From contig JBMNRU010000008.1 in NCBI GenBank assembly GCA_050944855.1, positions 46,034 to 110,033 on the forward strand: DNA of 64,000 nt, given 5' to 3'. The notes under the pieces are model-generated. The model had not been told where the DNA came from, searched no databases, and saw only the letters and a program-made list of their open reading frames with translations. This DNA comes from Lactonifactor sp050944855 (GTDB taxonomy: Bacteria; Bacillota; Clostridia; Lachnospirales; Lachnospiraceae). A program made the position numbers and the translations under genes. Shown here one piece after another: positions 50,775 through 60,170 of the stretch (position 1 is its first letter; the number at the start of each line of letters is the position of its first letter).

Positions 50775-52187
50775 TTAAAACGGCCCTAAGTTAATCGCAC
50801 AGGCAATGATCATCATAACAAATTCCAACACCAGAAATACAACAAACAACGGTGCAAAGAATTTATACCATTTATGTAATGCAATACCTCCGATCGCACA
50901 GTCAATCGCTGCCTGTGTCGGCCAGAACATATTAGAGAATCCATCACCAAACTGGAAAGCTACTACGGCTATCTGTCTGTTAATATTTAAGGTATCTGCC
51001 AGAGGCACCATGATCGGCATAGAAGTAACAGCCTGTCCGCTGCCGGATGGAACGAAGAAATTAATCAGATTCTGAATCACGATCATCGCACAGGCAGCAC
51101 CTGTCTTTGAGAAATGGCTCAGACCTGCAGACAGATAATAAACAACACTGTCAACAACACAGCCTTCCTGAAGAACGACCAGAATGGCACGTGCAATACC
51201 AATGAGCAAAGATGCCAATAAAATATCCTTAAAAATTTCTGCCACTGTCCGGCAAATTTCACTGGGACCCATGCCGTTGATGAAGCCGACAATAAACATA
51301 CAGATAATGAAAATAGCGGAGATTTCATTAAAATACCAGCCATAGGTAAGCGCTCCCCACACAAACAGAACAATACTTCCGAGAAAAACAAGCAGAGAAG
51401 CGGCAGCTTTCTTTGTCATTGGCGTGTTCATCAATTCATCACGGTTTGATGTGGAAATATGTGAAAAATCATCTCCATAGACATAGCTTTTCTTTGGATC
51501 TTTTCTTACCTTCAACGCATAACGCATACAGAAAATGGCAAACGCACCAACGAATACCACGTAACATGCGATACGGAATCCAAGTCCGGAAAACAATGGA
51601 AGTCCGGCAATGGACTGTGCGATAGCCGTCGTATAAGGATTTACAAATGCGGCTGCATAACCGGTGGCAACAGATCCCATAACAATTACCACACCTAACA
51701 GGCCGTCATATCCTAAGGAAATGAAAATACCCATAACTACAGGGATAAACCCATAAGCTTCTTCGTACATGCCGAAAGACGCTCCCATCAGGGAAAACAC
51801 AAATATCAAAATAGGGATGATAAAAATATCTTTTCCTTTTACCAGACGGATCAGGGAAGCAACACCGGCATTTAACGCACCTACATGGATTAATAATACC
51901 ATATATCCATAGGAAATCATACCAAAAAAGATAATATCCGAGGCATCCATCAGACCACTCAAAATAGACTGGAACATCTTAAACGGACCTACCGGATTTT
52001 GCGCTACCGCATGATAACTTCCTGCAAGCACGATATCCCTTCCGGTCGCCTCATCAAAGACACGGTCGTACTCGCCTGCCGGAATCAGCCATGTCATAAT
52101 TGTGGCAACGAGCAAAATAGCACCGATCACCAGAAAACTATGAGGCATCTCCCATTTGATTTTTTTCTTTGTTGTTGTTTGCTCCAT
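50775..52187 (-). CDS. YfcC family (DcuC-like) membrane transporter
   Basis: 470 aa with about twelve membrane helices. PHSFLVIGAILLVATIMTWL followed by IPAGEYDR is the hallmark N-terminus of YfcC proteins, and NFFVPSGSGQAVTSMPIMVP the conserved GSGxA re-entrant loop. Family members are linked to short peptide or basic amino acid uptake/exchange; the pepD neighbour fits peptide use, by inference. AAAGGTGG precedes the ATG. Confidence 0.9.
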   Translation of the reverse strand: MEQTTTKKKIKWEMPHSFLVIGAILLVATIMTWLIPAGEYDRVFDEATGRDIVLAGSYHAVAQNPVGPFKMFQSILSGLMDASDIIFFGMISYGYMVLLIHVGALNAGVASLIRLVKGKDIFIIPILIFVFSLMGASFGMYEEAYGFIPVVMGIFISLGYDGLLGVVIVMGSVATGYAAAFVNPYTTAIAQSIAGLPLFSGLGFRIACYVVFVGAFAIFCMRYALKVRKDPKKSYVYGDDFSHISTSNRDELMNTPMTKKAAASLLVFLGSIVLFVWGALTYGWYFNEISAIFIICMFIVGFINGMGPSEICRTVAEIFKDILLASLLIGIARAILVVLQEGCVVDSVVYYLSAGLSHFSKTGAACAMIVIQNLINFFVPSGSGQAVTSMPIMVPLADTLNINRQIAVVAFQFGDGFSNMFWPTQAAIDCAIGGIALHKWYKFFAPLFVVFLVLEFVMMIIACAINLGPF

Positions 52188-52257
52188 AAAATTCCACCTT
52201 TCTTTTTCTTTTCTCCTCTCAAGTTACAGCGTTCCTTTGTTTCCCCAACGAACGCCG

Positions 52258-53145
52258 TTATTTATCAGCACAGACAGCCTTCGTCTCTTCCGGAGACTTT
52301 TTCATCAGCGCGTCTGTCACTAATCCGACAATAATAATAACGAATCCCGCCATTTCCAGTGCACTTGGATATTCTTTTAAGAAAAGAGCTACCCACAAAG
52401 GCCCCAGGATCATTTCCCAGATGGCAAGAATAGATGCTTTCTGCGCGGTAGTACGCTGCACTCCTATATTATAGAAACCATAGCCCAGACCAACCTGTAC
52501 CACACCCAGAATCAGCATGATCAGCCACTCCTGACCACCTAACTGCAGGATATCGCTAAACTGCGGCGGCAAAAACAGAAAGATAAAAAATCCCGTACAT
52601 AGGTTAGCCAAAGCAGTCAGTCCCATGGGATTATCGCCGCCGGCTTTTTGCGAGCTGGCAGTCATCATGGCAAAAGCAATACCTTCTGTAAAAGCAACGA
52701 TATTTCCAATCATATTTCCGCCGCCAAAACCGGAGAGCATAAAACAGATAACACCGGAAAAGGTAAGCAGCACCGGGAAAAACCTCTTCATAGAAAATTT
52801 TCTTGTTATGATGGCATTGACCAGAAAGATCCATATCATTGCTGTATACTGCATACCTACCGCAATAGCAGCTGAAGTATTTTTAAGAGCAAAGATAAGA
52901 GTCATACCCAATGCAAAGTGTGATACAAAATATACCAGCATCCAGGGACTGAAATTTAATTTTTTAAATCGGATAAACGGACACAGCGCGATACCTGCAA
53001 TGAGTGCACGAAAACCGCAGAGAAATATGGGATCCAATTGAATAAACTTCACCAAAGGTGCATTCAGGCTCCAGAATACAGCGGCCATAAATACCATCCA
53101 GTTTCCGGATAGTCTAAATTTTCTATTAGAATCTGATGTATTCAT
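52258..53145 (-). CDS. DMT superfamily (EamA) transporter
   Basis: 295 aa with ten helices forming two EamA repeats (FMAAVFWSLNAPLVKFIQLD opens the first; QVGLGYGFYNIGVQRTTAQK lies in the second). Probable metabolite exporter of unknown substrate. ATG at 53145 with AGGAG upstream. The promoter is a perfect consensus embedded in a 48-bp palindrome; a TetR gene lies divergent. Confidence 0.92.
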   Translation of the reverse strand: MNTSDSNRKFRLSGNWMVFMAAVFWSLNAPLVKFIQLDPIFLCGFRALIAGIALCPFIRFKKLNFSPWMLVYFVSHFALGMTLIFALKNTSAAIAVGMQYTAMIWIFLVNAIITRKFSMKRFFPVLLTFSGVICFMLSGFGGGNMIGNIVAFTEGIAFAMMTASSQKAGGDNPMGLTALANLCTGFFIFLFLPPQFSDILQLGGQEWLIMLILGVVQVGLGYGFYNIGVQRTTAQKASILAIWEMILGPLWVALFLKEYPSALEMAGFVIIIVGLVTDALMKKSPEETKAVCADK

Positions 53146-53156
53146 AACTTCTCCTA

Positions 53157-53204
53157 TAAACGCATATAATAATATAAACATGTTTATATTATTATATGCG
53201 TTTA
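53157..53204. promoter_or_regulatory. Perfect 48-bp palindrome, candidate TetR operator
   Basis: 24-bp arms, no spacer and no mismatch: the left half (53157-53180) is the exact reverse complement of 53181-53204. A+T-rich apart from an ACGC/GCGT near each end. It contains the -10 of the EamA promoter and ends 11 bp before the start codon. Confidence 0.85.
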
Positions 53205-53219
53205 CTGTTTTACTGTCAA
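53191..53219 (-). promoter_or_regulatory. Consensus promoter of the EamA transporter gene
   Basis: Minus strand TTGACA (53214-53219), 17 bp, TATAAT (53191-53196), a full match to the sigma-A consensus. Confidence 0.9.
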
Positions 53220-53286
53220 TATATTGATGGAAAATTTTTTGCAGATTTTCGAAAAAGTAAAATTTTATTAAGTATTTTTCTGCTTA

Positions 53287-53316
53287 TTGACGCAAGAAAG
53301 GAATTCAAGATATAAT
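53287..53316 (+). promoter_or_regulatory. Promoter of the TetR gene
   Basis: TTGACG (53287-53292), 18 bp, TATAAT (53311-53316), 42 bp before the start codon. Confidence 0.75.
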
Positions 53317-53358
53317 GATGCTATTGTATTTGCAAAAAACACGTTTAGGAGACGACTC

Positions 53359-54015
53359 ATGAGACAAGATCTAAATATCAAACAAAAACGAGTCATGGTA
53401 TATTTCATCACGGCAACCAGGGATCTGATTCAAAAAGATGGGATTGAGAACCTGACAGTCCGTAAAATAGCTGCAGCAGCAGGTTATAACAGTGCTACTC
53501 TCTACAATTATTTTGAAGATATGGAAGAGCTGGTGGTATTTGCCTCCATCGGACATTTAAAACGATACAGTGCGGACTTAGAAGCTAATTTAGCCTCCTG
53601 CAGCACCGCCTATGAAGTTTACAGAAAAATATATGAAACCTTCAGCAGACATTGTCTATCCGAACCGGAAATATTTTATAACCTGTTTCACGGAAAATAT
53701 AAGAGAAAATTAAAAAAAGTCATCCATATTTATTACGATCTCTTTCCGGAAGAACTGGGACATCACAGCGAAAACGTTTTAAAAATGCTCACCAGCGGCG
53801 ATATTATGGAACGTGATGCCGCTATCATGCCGTCCCTTATAAAAGAGGGATTTGTAAAGTCTGAAAATGCAGAACAGACAATCAATCTGATCGTTCGTAC
53901 ATTCCAGTCTTATCTATACGATGCCTGGATGGAATTTGACGAATATACCATTGACGAACAAGTAAAAATGGTAATGGAAAGCTTTGATTATATCATGGAA
54001 AAAGCCAGAAAATAA
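53359..54015 (+). CDS. TetR/AcrR family transcriptional regulator
   Basis: 218 aa. The HTH is clear: FITATRDLIQKDGIENLTVR, then KIAAAAGYNSATLYNYFEDM. The C-terminal ligand domain is Tyr- and His-rich. ATG at 53359 with GGAG 9 nt upstream; the open frame begins at 53287 without a site. Divergent from the EamA gene, whose promoter holds a 48-bp palindrome, so it is the natural repressor candidate. Confidence 0.92.
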   Translation: MRQDLNIKQKRVMVYFITATRDLIQKDGIENLTVRKIAAAAGYNSATLYNYFEDMEELVVFASIGHLKRYSADLEANLASCSTAYEVYRKIYETFSRHCLSEPEIFYNLFHGKYKRKLKKVIHIYYDLFPEELGHHSENVLKMLTSGDIMERDAAIMPSLIKEGFVKSENAEQTINLIVRTFQSYLYDAWMEFDEYTIDEQVKMVMESFDYIMEKARK

Positions 54016-54021
54016 ACAACA

Positions 54022-54055
54022 ATGCCGCCGCGGCTATCGCCGCAGCGGCATTTTA
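54022..54055 (+). terminator. Terminator between TetR gene and rarA
   Basis: A 13-bp GC-rich stem with one mismatch (54022-54034 with 54039-54051) and a 4-nt loop is followed by TTTT. Convergent genes lie on both sides. Confidence 0.85.
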
Positions 54056-54069
54056 CGATAAAAAAATTT

Positions 54070-55392
54070 CTATTCTTCCTCTTCTTTTATTTTCTTAAAA
54101 TATTCCTGTATCGTTTTCTCATATCCATTCTCCGTAGGTTCATAGAACCGGCTTCCCAGAAGTTCGTCCGGCAGATACTGCTGTTTTACATAGTGGTTCG
54201 GATAATCATGGGCATACTGATATCCAATGCCATGTCCCATCTTCTTTGCCCCGCCATAATGAGAATCCTGCAAATGGGCAGGAACCGTTGTCTTGGTTGT
54301 TTTCACAGCCTCCATAGCCGCAAAAATAGCATTGCACGCTGCATTACTCTTCGGTGCACAGGCCACATAAGATGCTGCCTGGGATAAAATAATCTGTGCC
54401 TCCGGCATACCCACCCGTTCCACGGCCTGTGCCGCGGCTACTGCTACCATGATCGCGTGAGGATCTGCATTTCCCACATCTTCTGATGCACAGATCATGA
54501 TCCGCCGGGCAATAAACTTAATATCCTCCCCCGCATACAGCATTTTCGCCAGATAGAACACTGCTGCATCCGGATCCGAACCCCGCATACTTTTAATAAA
54601 CGCAGAAATGGTATCATAATGATTATCGCCCGTTTTATCGTAGCGCACCACTCGTTTCTGAATACACTGAGAAGCCGTATCCAGATCTATATGAATCTTT
54701 CCATCCGCACTTCTCTGTGTAGTCAAAGCTCCCAGCTCAATAGCATTTAAAGCCGCTCTGGCATCACCTCCGGAAATGTCCGCCAAAAATTCCAGAGCAT
54801 CCTCATGCAGATCGATCTCATAACTCCCAAGACCCTTTTTCTCATCTGTCACAGCCCGTATGAGAAGCTTCTTAATATCTTCCTTTTCCAGCGGATGCAG
54901 TTCAAATACAATGGACCGGGAGAGCAACGCACCGTTTACTTCGAAATAAGGATTTTCTGTTGTAGCGCCGATGAGGATCAAGGTTCCATCTTCTACAAAA
55001 GGAAGAAGATAATCCTGCTGCCCTTTATTAAAACGATGGATTTCATCTACAAACAATATGGTCTTCTTACCATACATTCCCAGATGATCCTGTGCCTCCT
55101 TTACCACTGCTTCCATGTCCTTCTTACCTGCTACTGTAGCATTCATCTGAGTAAACTGTGCACTGGTGGTATTGGCGATTACTTTTGCCAGGGTGGTCTT
55201 ACCGGTTCCCGGCGGCCCATAAAAAATAACACTGCCCAACTTATCCGCCTGAATGGCACGATACAACAATTTATCCTTCCCGATGATATGCTCCTGTCCA
55301 ACCACTTCATCCAGGGTAACCGGCCGCATCCTGGAAGCCAACGGAGATTCCTTTTCCAATGTTGTTTCTTTCATATAATCAAATAAATCCAT
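54070..55392 (-). CDS. rarA: Replication-associated recombination protein A (RarA/MgsA)
   Basis: 440 aa AAA+ ATPase acting at stalled replication forks. RPVTLDEVVGQEHIIGKDKL opens the ATPase; Walker A is FYGPPGTGKTTLAKVIA, Walker B FVDEIHRFNKGQQD, sensor 1 GATTENPYFEVNGAL. The C-terminal MgsA/tetramerisation domain holds AMEAVKTTKTTVPAHLQDSH followed by YGGAKKMGHG. Normal length, GAGGAG upstream. Confidence 0.95.
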   Translation of the reverse strand: MDLFDYMKETTLEKESPLASRMRPVTLDEVVGQEHIIGKDKLLYRAIQADKLGSVIFYGPPGTGKTTLAKVIANTTSAQFTQMNATVAGKKDMEAVVKEAQDHLGMYGKKTILFVDEIHRFNKGQQDYLLPFVEDGTLILIGATTENPYFEVNGALLSRSIVFELHPLEKEDIKKLLIRAVTDEKKGLGSYEIDLHEDALEFLADISGGDARAALNAIELGALTTQRSADGKIHIDLDTASQCIQKRVVRYDKTGDNHYDTISAFIKSMRGSDPDAAVFYLAKMLYAGEDIKFIARRIMICASEDVGNADPHAIMVAVAAAQAVERVGMPEAQIILSQAASYVACAPKSNAACNAIFAAMEAVKTTKTTVPAHLQDSHYGGAKKMGHGIGYQYAHDYPNHYVKQQYLPDELLGSRFYEPTENGYEKTIQEYFKKIKEEEE

Positions 55393-55416
55393 GATTTCTC
55401 CTCATCTTTTGGTTTC

Positions 55417-56085
55417 TCATTCCCAGAGGAACTGATCTACCGTTACAAACTCATATCCCTGTTCCTGCAGAATATCTATAATTTTAAATGCAGCTTCCAG
55501 AGAAGAAGCATATTCATCATGCATCAGAATAATATCTCCGTCTTCCACATTTTTCACTACTCTGTTTACCACACAATCCACATCAGAGGTAGTCCAGTCC
55601 AGCGAATCCACATTCCACAGCACAGGAAGCATCGTCACAATACAGTCAAGATCCTTTTTCCATCTTCCAAAAGGCGGACGAAGATAAGCTGTATAAACTC
55701 CTGTCGCTTCATAAATCGCATTGCCCGCCTTCGTCACCTGGATACAGGCCTCCTGATCTGACAATAGATCCAGCTGTACATGATCGTATGTATGATTTCC
55801 GATAAGATGCCCTTCTTCATACATCCGCTTTACAATCTCCGGATTTTCCTCTACCAGTTTTCCAATCAGAAAAAAGCTAGCTTTCACATCCCGCTCTTTC
55901 AATCCGTCCAATAACTGCGGTGTATATACTGAATGCGGCCCATCATCAAAGGTCAAAGCAACCCTGGGACACTCTCCAATGCTTTGCATTGTCTCATGAG
56001 ACGCAGGAACTAACATTCCCAGGCCAAATATCATAAAAAACAAAGAAAAAGCCAATAAACACCCATACAGCTTATGCATATCCAT
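55417..56085 (-). CDS. Polysaccharide deacetylase family protein
   Basis: 222 aa with one N-terminal hydrophobic segment (LLAFSLFFMIFGLGMLV) for membrane anchoring or secretion. NodB domain motifs: MT1 ALTFDDGPH, MT2 GNHTYDHVQ (metal His pair), MT3 RPPFGRWK, MT4 WNVDSLDWT, and MT5 ILMHDEYA. It probably deacetylates peptidoglycan or another surface glycan. It lies 24 bp upstream of rarA on the same strand. Confidence 0.92.
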   Translation of the reverse strand: MDMHKLYGCLLAFSLFFMIFGLGMLVPASHETMQSIGECPRVALTFDDGPHSVYTPQLLDGLKERDVKASFFLIGKLVEENPEIVKRMYEEGHLIGNHTYDHVQLDLLSDQEACIQVTKAGNAIYEATGVYTAYLRPPFGRWKKDLDCIVTMLPVLWNVDSLDWTTSDVDCVVNRVVKNVEDGDIILMHDEYASSLEAAFKIIDILQEQGYEFVTVDQFLWE

Positions 56086-56170
56086 ACCGCCCGGTTTCCT
56101 TATCTAAAGGATATAACCATTTCTTTGTCCTCTATGCATAATTTTACCATATCATCCCCGCCATCTTTCG

Positions 56171-57112
56171 TCAAGAAATCCATCCCTGCAGTTTCATGAC
56201 ATAGATAAATACAAACAGGGTAAAAATACTTGCCACTGATGTGATAGCAACAATTTCTCCTGCCAGCTTGCCGTTCGCCCCCATAGCATAGGACATCGGA
56301 ACGGAAGATATGGCAGTGGGCGAAGCAAACAGAGCCAAAAGTGCTACCAGCTCCACATAACGATAGCCCAGCAGAACTCCCGCACTAATAGCGATCACGG
56401 GAACGATGACTAACCTTCCTAACACCGCCGCAGTCAAAAGCTTTCTATGTCGTTTTACGCTCTTAAAAGACAGCACACCGCCAAGACAGATCAAAGCGAT
56501 CGGTGTGGCCATGTCCCCAAATTCCGCCAGAGAATCTACCAGAAGATCCGGTATCGGAATTCTGAAAAAAGCAAAGAAAATACCGCTTACACCGCCAATC
56601 ACCAATGGATTTTTTATAATGCCCAGCAGAATATGTCCAAACTTCACCTTACCGCCCAGCATAGTCTCCAAAGCCACTACAGCCAGAATGTTATAAATGG
56701 GCACCACCAATGCGGCAAGCGCAGCCACCACACCGGTATCCTGTCCCTGGCACAGATTATTCGCCAGCACAAAGCCAAACAGTACAAAATTACTTCGGTA
56801 AATTCCCTGAAGTATGACGACTGCATCCTTTTTTTCCTTAATAAAATGGGGAACTCCTATGTAAAGGCTCACATAGACAGCAAATAACAAAAGCAAAACC
56901 AGGCCTGACAGCTTAGGATTCAACGAGTGCGTCAGATCCGACCGATAAATCTGCATAAAGAGATTCACCGGAAGAATCAGTTTAAACACCAATTGATTCA
57001 GCTCATCCATGACCGTTTCACTAAGCAGGTTCACTCTGCGAATTCCATACCCGATCAGCATATAAAAAAACAGCGGAAAAACCACCTGAAAAGACATCCA
57101 TAAATGATTCAT
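56171..57112 (-). CDS. AEC family transporter
   Basis: 313 aa, about ten helices, a second member of the auxin efflux carrier family. FYMLIGYGIRRVNLLSETVM opens it, and IYRSNFVLFGFVLANNLCQG is the mid-protein signature. GAGGG precedes the ATG. It is divergent from a LysR gene across 262 bp, the usual arrangement when the regulator controls the carrier. Substrate unknown, probably an organic acid. Confidence 0.9.
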   Translation of the reverse strand: MNHLWMSFQVVFPLFFYMLIGYGIRRVNLLSETVMDELNQLVFKLILPVNLFMQIYRSDLTHSLNPKLSGLVLLLLFAVYVSLYIGVPHFIKEKKDAVVILQGIYRSNFVLFGFVLANNLCQGQDTGVVAALAALVVPIYNILAVVALETMLGGKVKFGHILLGIIKNPLVIGGVSGIFFAFFRIPIPDLLVDSLAEFGDMATPIALICLGGVLSFKSVKRHRKLLTAAVLGRLVIVPVIAISAGVLLGYRYVELVALLALFASPTAISSVPMSYAMGANGKLAGEIVAITSVASIFTLFVFIYVMKLQGWIS

Positions 57113-57227
57113 TCTATCCCTTCTCCCTCATTCTTCTGATAAAAATATCATACAAAAAGACAGAGACAAATACAAGCTTCTATTTTACTCCGTCCTGCAG
57201 TATATCATCTCGTAAAAAAAATACAAA

Positions 57228-57252
57228 ATCGCCGGTCGTAATAACCAGCGAT
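57228..57252. promoter_or_regulatory. Inverted repeat in the AEC-LysR intergenic region
   Basis: ATCGCCGGT (57228-57236) faces ACCAGCGAT (57244-57252), 8 of 9 positions pairing, with a 7-bp spacer; a minus-strand T-rich run follows. Could be a LysR site or a leader hairpin. Confidence 0.4.
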
Positions 57253-57374
57253 CAAAATCTTTTAACTTCTGTTGCTATGCCAAACAGTAATAGCTTTTCC
57301 TGCTTTTCCCGGGAATTCTTTCTTGTCTCTGTTTTCTATTTATGATAGGATGAAAAAAAAATCAGGAGACTTAT

Positions 57375-58307
57375 ATGACACTTCAAAACATGCGCTATAT
57401 TATCGAAATTGCAAACTACAGATCCTTTTCTGAGGCTGCGAAATCCCTTTATCTGACACAGTCCACTCTGTCTGCCGCTGTGCGCGAAACAGAAACAGAA
57501 CTTGGCATCATCCTGTTTAACCGTACCAACCGGGGTGTCTCCCTAACTCACGATGGAGAGGATTTCCTTAAGTATGCCAAAGAAATCGTAGAACAGGCAG
57601 ACTACCTGTCCAGACGTTATCAGCGTCGGGATTTTCTTCCAACTCATTTTTCGGTCTCTACACAACGTCTCCCTTTTGCCGTCAGAGCCTTTAACGAATT
57701 ATTGAATACTTTCCAGCTTCCCCGATATGATATTGCACTTCGAGAATCTCCTACCCGCATGGTTTTCCACGATGTCAGCATTGGAAAAAGTGAACTGGGT
57801 GTAGCTGCATTTCACGATACCCATTTCCACTTAATCCAAAAATCACTGAAACTCCATAATCTTTCTTTTGTAGAGATAGAACAACTGAATATTTATGTCT
57901 TTCTCCGAAAATCTCATCCTCTGGCAAAACATGCTTCCCTGTCTCTGGACGATCTAAAAGACTATGCTTTTATCACCTATGACCAGGAAAGTTCTCCCAG
58001 CCAATACACAGAAGAAATTCTTTTTTATGAACTGCTGGATAAAAATATCCATGTCAATGACCGTTGTACCAAAATCGCACTGATTCGGGGAAATAACTGT
58101 TTCAGCGTCGGCCCCGACCTTCCCAATAGCAATGCTGACAGCTTTCATTCCGGCTTGGGAGAAATCGTCGCCATTCCTTTGAAGGAACAGCTAGAAGCGC
58201 TTCATGTGGGCTATCTGTACAAAAACGGACAATCTATCACGCCTATGGGAAAGCAATATCTGCACTTACTGAAAAGGGAAATTCAACGACTTAAAATTCA
58301 CGACTGA
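57375..58307 (+). CDS. LysR family transcriptional regulator
   Basis: 310 aa. The N-terminal HTH is complete (MRYIIEIANYRSFSEAAKSL, YLTQSTLSAAVRETETELGI, LFNRTNRGVSLT), and a periplasmic-binding-like effector domain fills residues about 90-300. AGGAGA precedes the ATG. Divergent from the AEC carrier gene, its likely target. Confidence 0.94.
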   Translation: MTLQNMRYIIEIANYRSFSEAAKSLYLTQSTLSAAVRETETELGIILFNRTNRGVSLTHDGEDFLKYAKEIVEQADYLSRRYQRRDFLPTHFSVSTQRLPFAVRAFNELLNTFQLPRYDIALRESPTRMVFHDVSIGKSELGVAAFHDTHFHLIQKSLKLHNLSFVEIEQLNIYVFLRKSHPLAKHASLSLDDLKDYAFITYDQESSPSQYTEEILFYELLDKNIHVNDRCTKIALIRGNNCFSVGPDLPNSNADSFHSGLGEIVAIPLKEQLEALHVGYLYKNGQSITPMGKQYLHLLKREIQRLKIHD

Positions 58308-58318
58308 CAAACCAGACT

Positions 58319-59101
58319 TTATACTTCTTTTTCAAAAACACAGACTTTTCTCCCAGCCTCTTTTACATACACCATACGGATTTTCACCCTGTATATATGC
58401 TGCAGATTCTCTTCTGTAAGGATTTCCTCTGTCTTTCCTACCAGAAGTTCTCCTCTTCTGTTTAAAATTGCCGATTTGTCTCCAAGCATCATCGCATGAT
58501 CCGGCATGTGTGTGGTCATAATCACCGCATAGCCTCTCTGTGCAAGTTCTCTGATCTTACGCACCATACGCAGCTGATTTCCAAAATCCAGATGATTCGT
58601 GGGTTCATCAAACATAATAATCTTTGGCTGCTGTACAATTGCTCTTGCGATCAGCGCCTGCTGACGCTCCCCACCGCTGATCTGCGTATAGGACTGATCG
58701 GCAAACTTCTGAATTCCCAAATCTTCCATCACCTGATCGGCAATAGCATAATCTTTTGCCGAGGGCTTCTGAAACAAATTCAGATGAGGCGCCCTCCCCA
58801 TCACTACAAAATCTTTCACGGTATAGGCATAAGCAGGGGTATGATTTTGCGGTACATATCCCAGATTCCGTGCCACCGCTCTCAGGCTCATTTCCTGAAT
58901 AGGTACTCCTCCCAGACGAATCTCTCCCGCCGTAGGTCTTATTATATTAGCCAGACAGTTTAATAAGGTAGACTTCCCTGCTCCGTTTGGACCCAAGATT
59001 GTCAGAACTTCTCCACTGTTTATATGCAGGTTCACATCGTGAAAAATAGGGCGTGAGGATTTCTGATAGGAAAATGCTAAATTCTCGGCTTCTAAAATCA
59101 T
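58319..59101 (-). CDS. ABC importer ATPase (FepC/BtuD class)
   Basis: 260 aa. Walker A GPNGAGKSTLLNCLA, Q-loop YVPQNH, signature ISGGERQQALIARA, Walker B IIMFDEPTNHLDFG, H-loop TTHMPDH. It powers a siderophore/haem/cobalamin-class (type II) importer. The start overlaps the permease stop by ATGA. Last gene of the nitrogenase-like operon. Confidence 0.95.
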   Translation of the reverse strand: MILEAENLAFSYQKSSRPIFHDVNLHINSGEVLTILGPNGAGKSTLLNCLANIIRPTAGEIRLGGVPIQEMSLRAVARNLGYVPQNHTPAYAYTVKDFVVMGRAPHLNLFQKPSAKDYAIADQVMEDLGIQKFADQSYTQISGGERQQALIARAIVQQPKIIMFDEPTNHLDFGNQLRMVRKIRELAQRGYAVIMTTHMPDHAMMLGDKSAILNRRGELLVGKTEEILTEENLQHIYRVKIRMVYVKEAGRKVCVFEKEV

Positions 59102-60156
59102 GATAATCTCATCCTCTGTTTTGCTAAAATAATGATATAGAATGGCGCTCCAATCAATCCGGTAAGAATACTCAGCGGAAGCTCCATCGCAGTCAAAACC
59201 CGGGCCAATGTATCAATAAACAGCATAAATACAGCACCTAAAAGCATACTCACCGGTATTGACTTTGTATTATCCGGGCCGGTTATCATTCTTCCCAAAT
59301 GTGGAATGACAAGACCTACCCAGCCAATGGTTCCACAGATACATACAGAAGACGCAGTTAATAACGTAGCGCAAAAAATAATAACTCCCCGGACAGCTCC
59401 AATGGGAACTCCTAACGCCCTGGCCTCCTGATCACCCAGCGACAAGATATTAATCCGCCATCTCAATAATATAATCACGGTAACCCCTGCCAGAATAACC
59501 GGCCCAATATACAGCAGATCTTTTGCCAGCACTTTGGTGAGACTTCCCATCTGCCAGTAAGTGATAGACGCAAGCTGTGTCTCCGGATCTGCCAGATATT
59601 TAATAATGCCCATCACAGAATCCATAATTCCTCTGACAATAACACCAGACAGTACCAACATCGTAATTGAAGTATTGCGAAGCATTTTAGGAATCAATAC
59701 GGTAAGTCCAACTGTAACTATCCCCATGATAAAAGCCAGAACCTGCACTCCCACCGATCCCAGACTGAATAAAATAGCAATTGCAGCACCTACACAGGCT
59801 CCCGAAGAGACGCCAAGCAGATCCGGGGAGACCAGAGGGTTTTTAAAAACCCCCTGATAAGCAGAGCCGGATAAGGCCAGTGCACCCCCTACCAATACTG
59901 CCCCAATCACCCGGGGAAGCCGTAAAGTATATACCACACTTTCTGCCATTTCTTCCCAAGTACGCTCCAGAGAAAATATCCGGGAACTCAGTATCTTGAC
60001 CACGTCTGTAACAGGTACCATATAACGCCCGATACAAAGAGCGGCCAGAATCGCTCCAATCAGAAGCACAGTAAGACCCAGAAGCAAAATTCTGTATTCT
60101 CTTTTAGTCCGCTTCGATTCACTCACTTGCACAGATATTTCCTTTGCTTTGTTCAT
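59098..60156 (-). CDS. ABC importer permease (FecCD/BtuC class)
   Basis: 352 aa with about ten helices. LRLPRVIGAVLVGGALALSG and YQGVFKNPLVSPDLLGVSSG are family hallmarks; the coupling motif ALGVPIGAVRG and GTIGWVGLVIPHLGR complete it. The homodimer moves iron-siderophore, haem or cobalamin-like ligands. It lies 14 bp after the binding-protein gene. Confidence 0.95.
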   Translation of the reverse strand: MNKAKEISVQVSESKRTKREYRILLLGLTVLLIGAILAALCIGRYMVPVTDVVKILSSRIFSLERTWEEMAESVVYTLRLPRVIGAVLVGGALALSGSAYQGVFKNPLVSPDLLGVSSGACVGAAIAILFSLGSVGVQVLAFIMGIVTVGLTVLIPKMLRNTSITMLVLSGVIVRGIMDSVMGIIKYLADPETQLASITYWQMGSLTKVLAKDLLYIGPVILAGVTVIILLRWRINILSLGDQEARALGVPIGAVRGVIIFCATLLTASSVCICGTIGWVGLVIPHLGRMITGPDNTKSIPVSMLLGAVFMLFIDTLARVLTAMELPLSILTGLIGAPFYIIILAKQRMRLS

Positions 60157-60170
60157 CCTTTTGTACTTCC

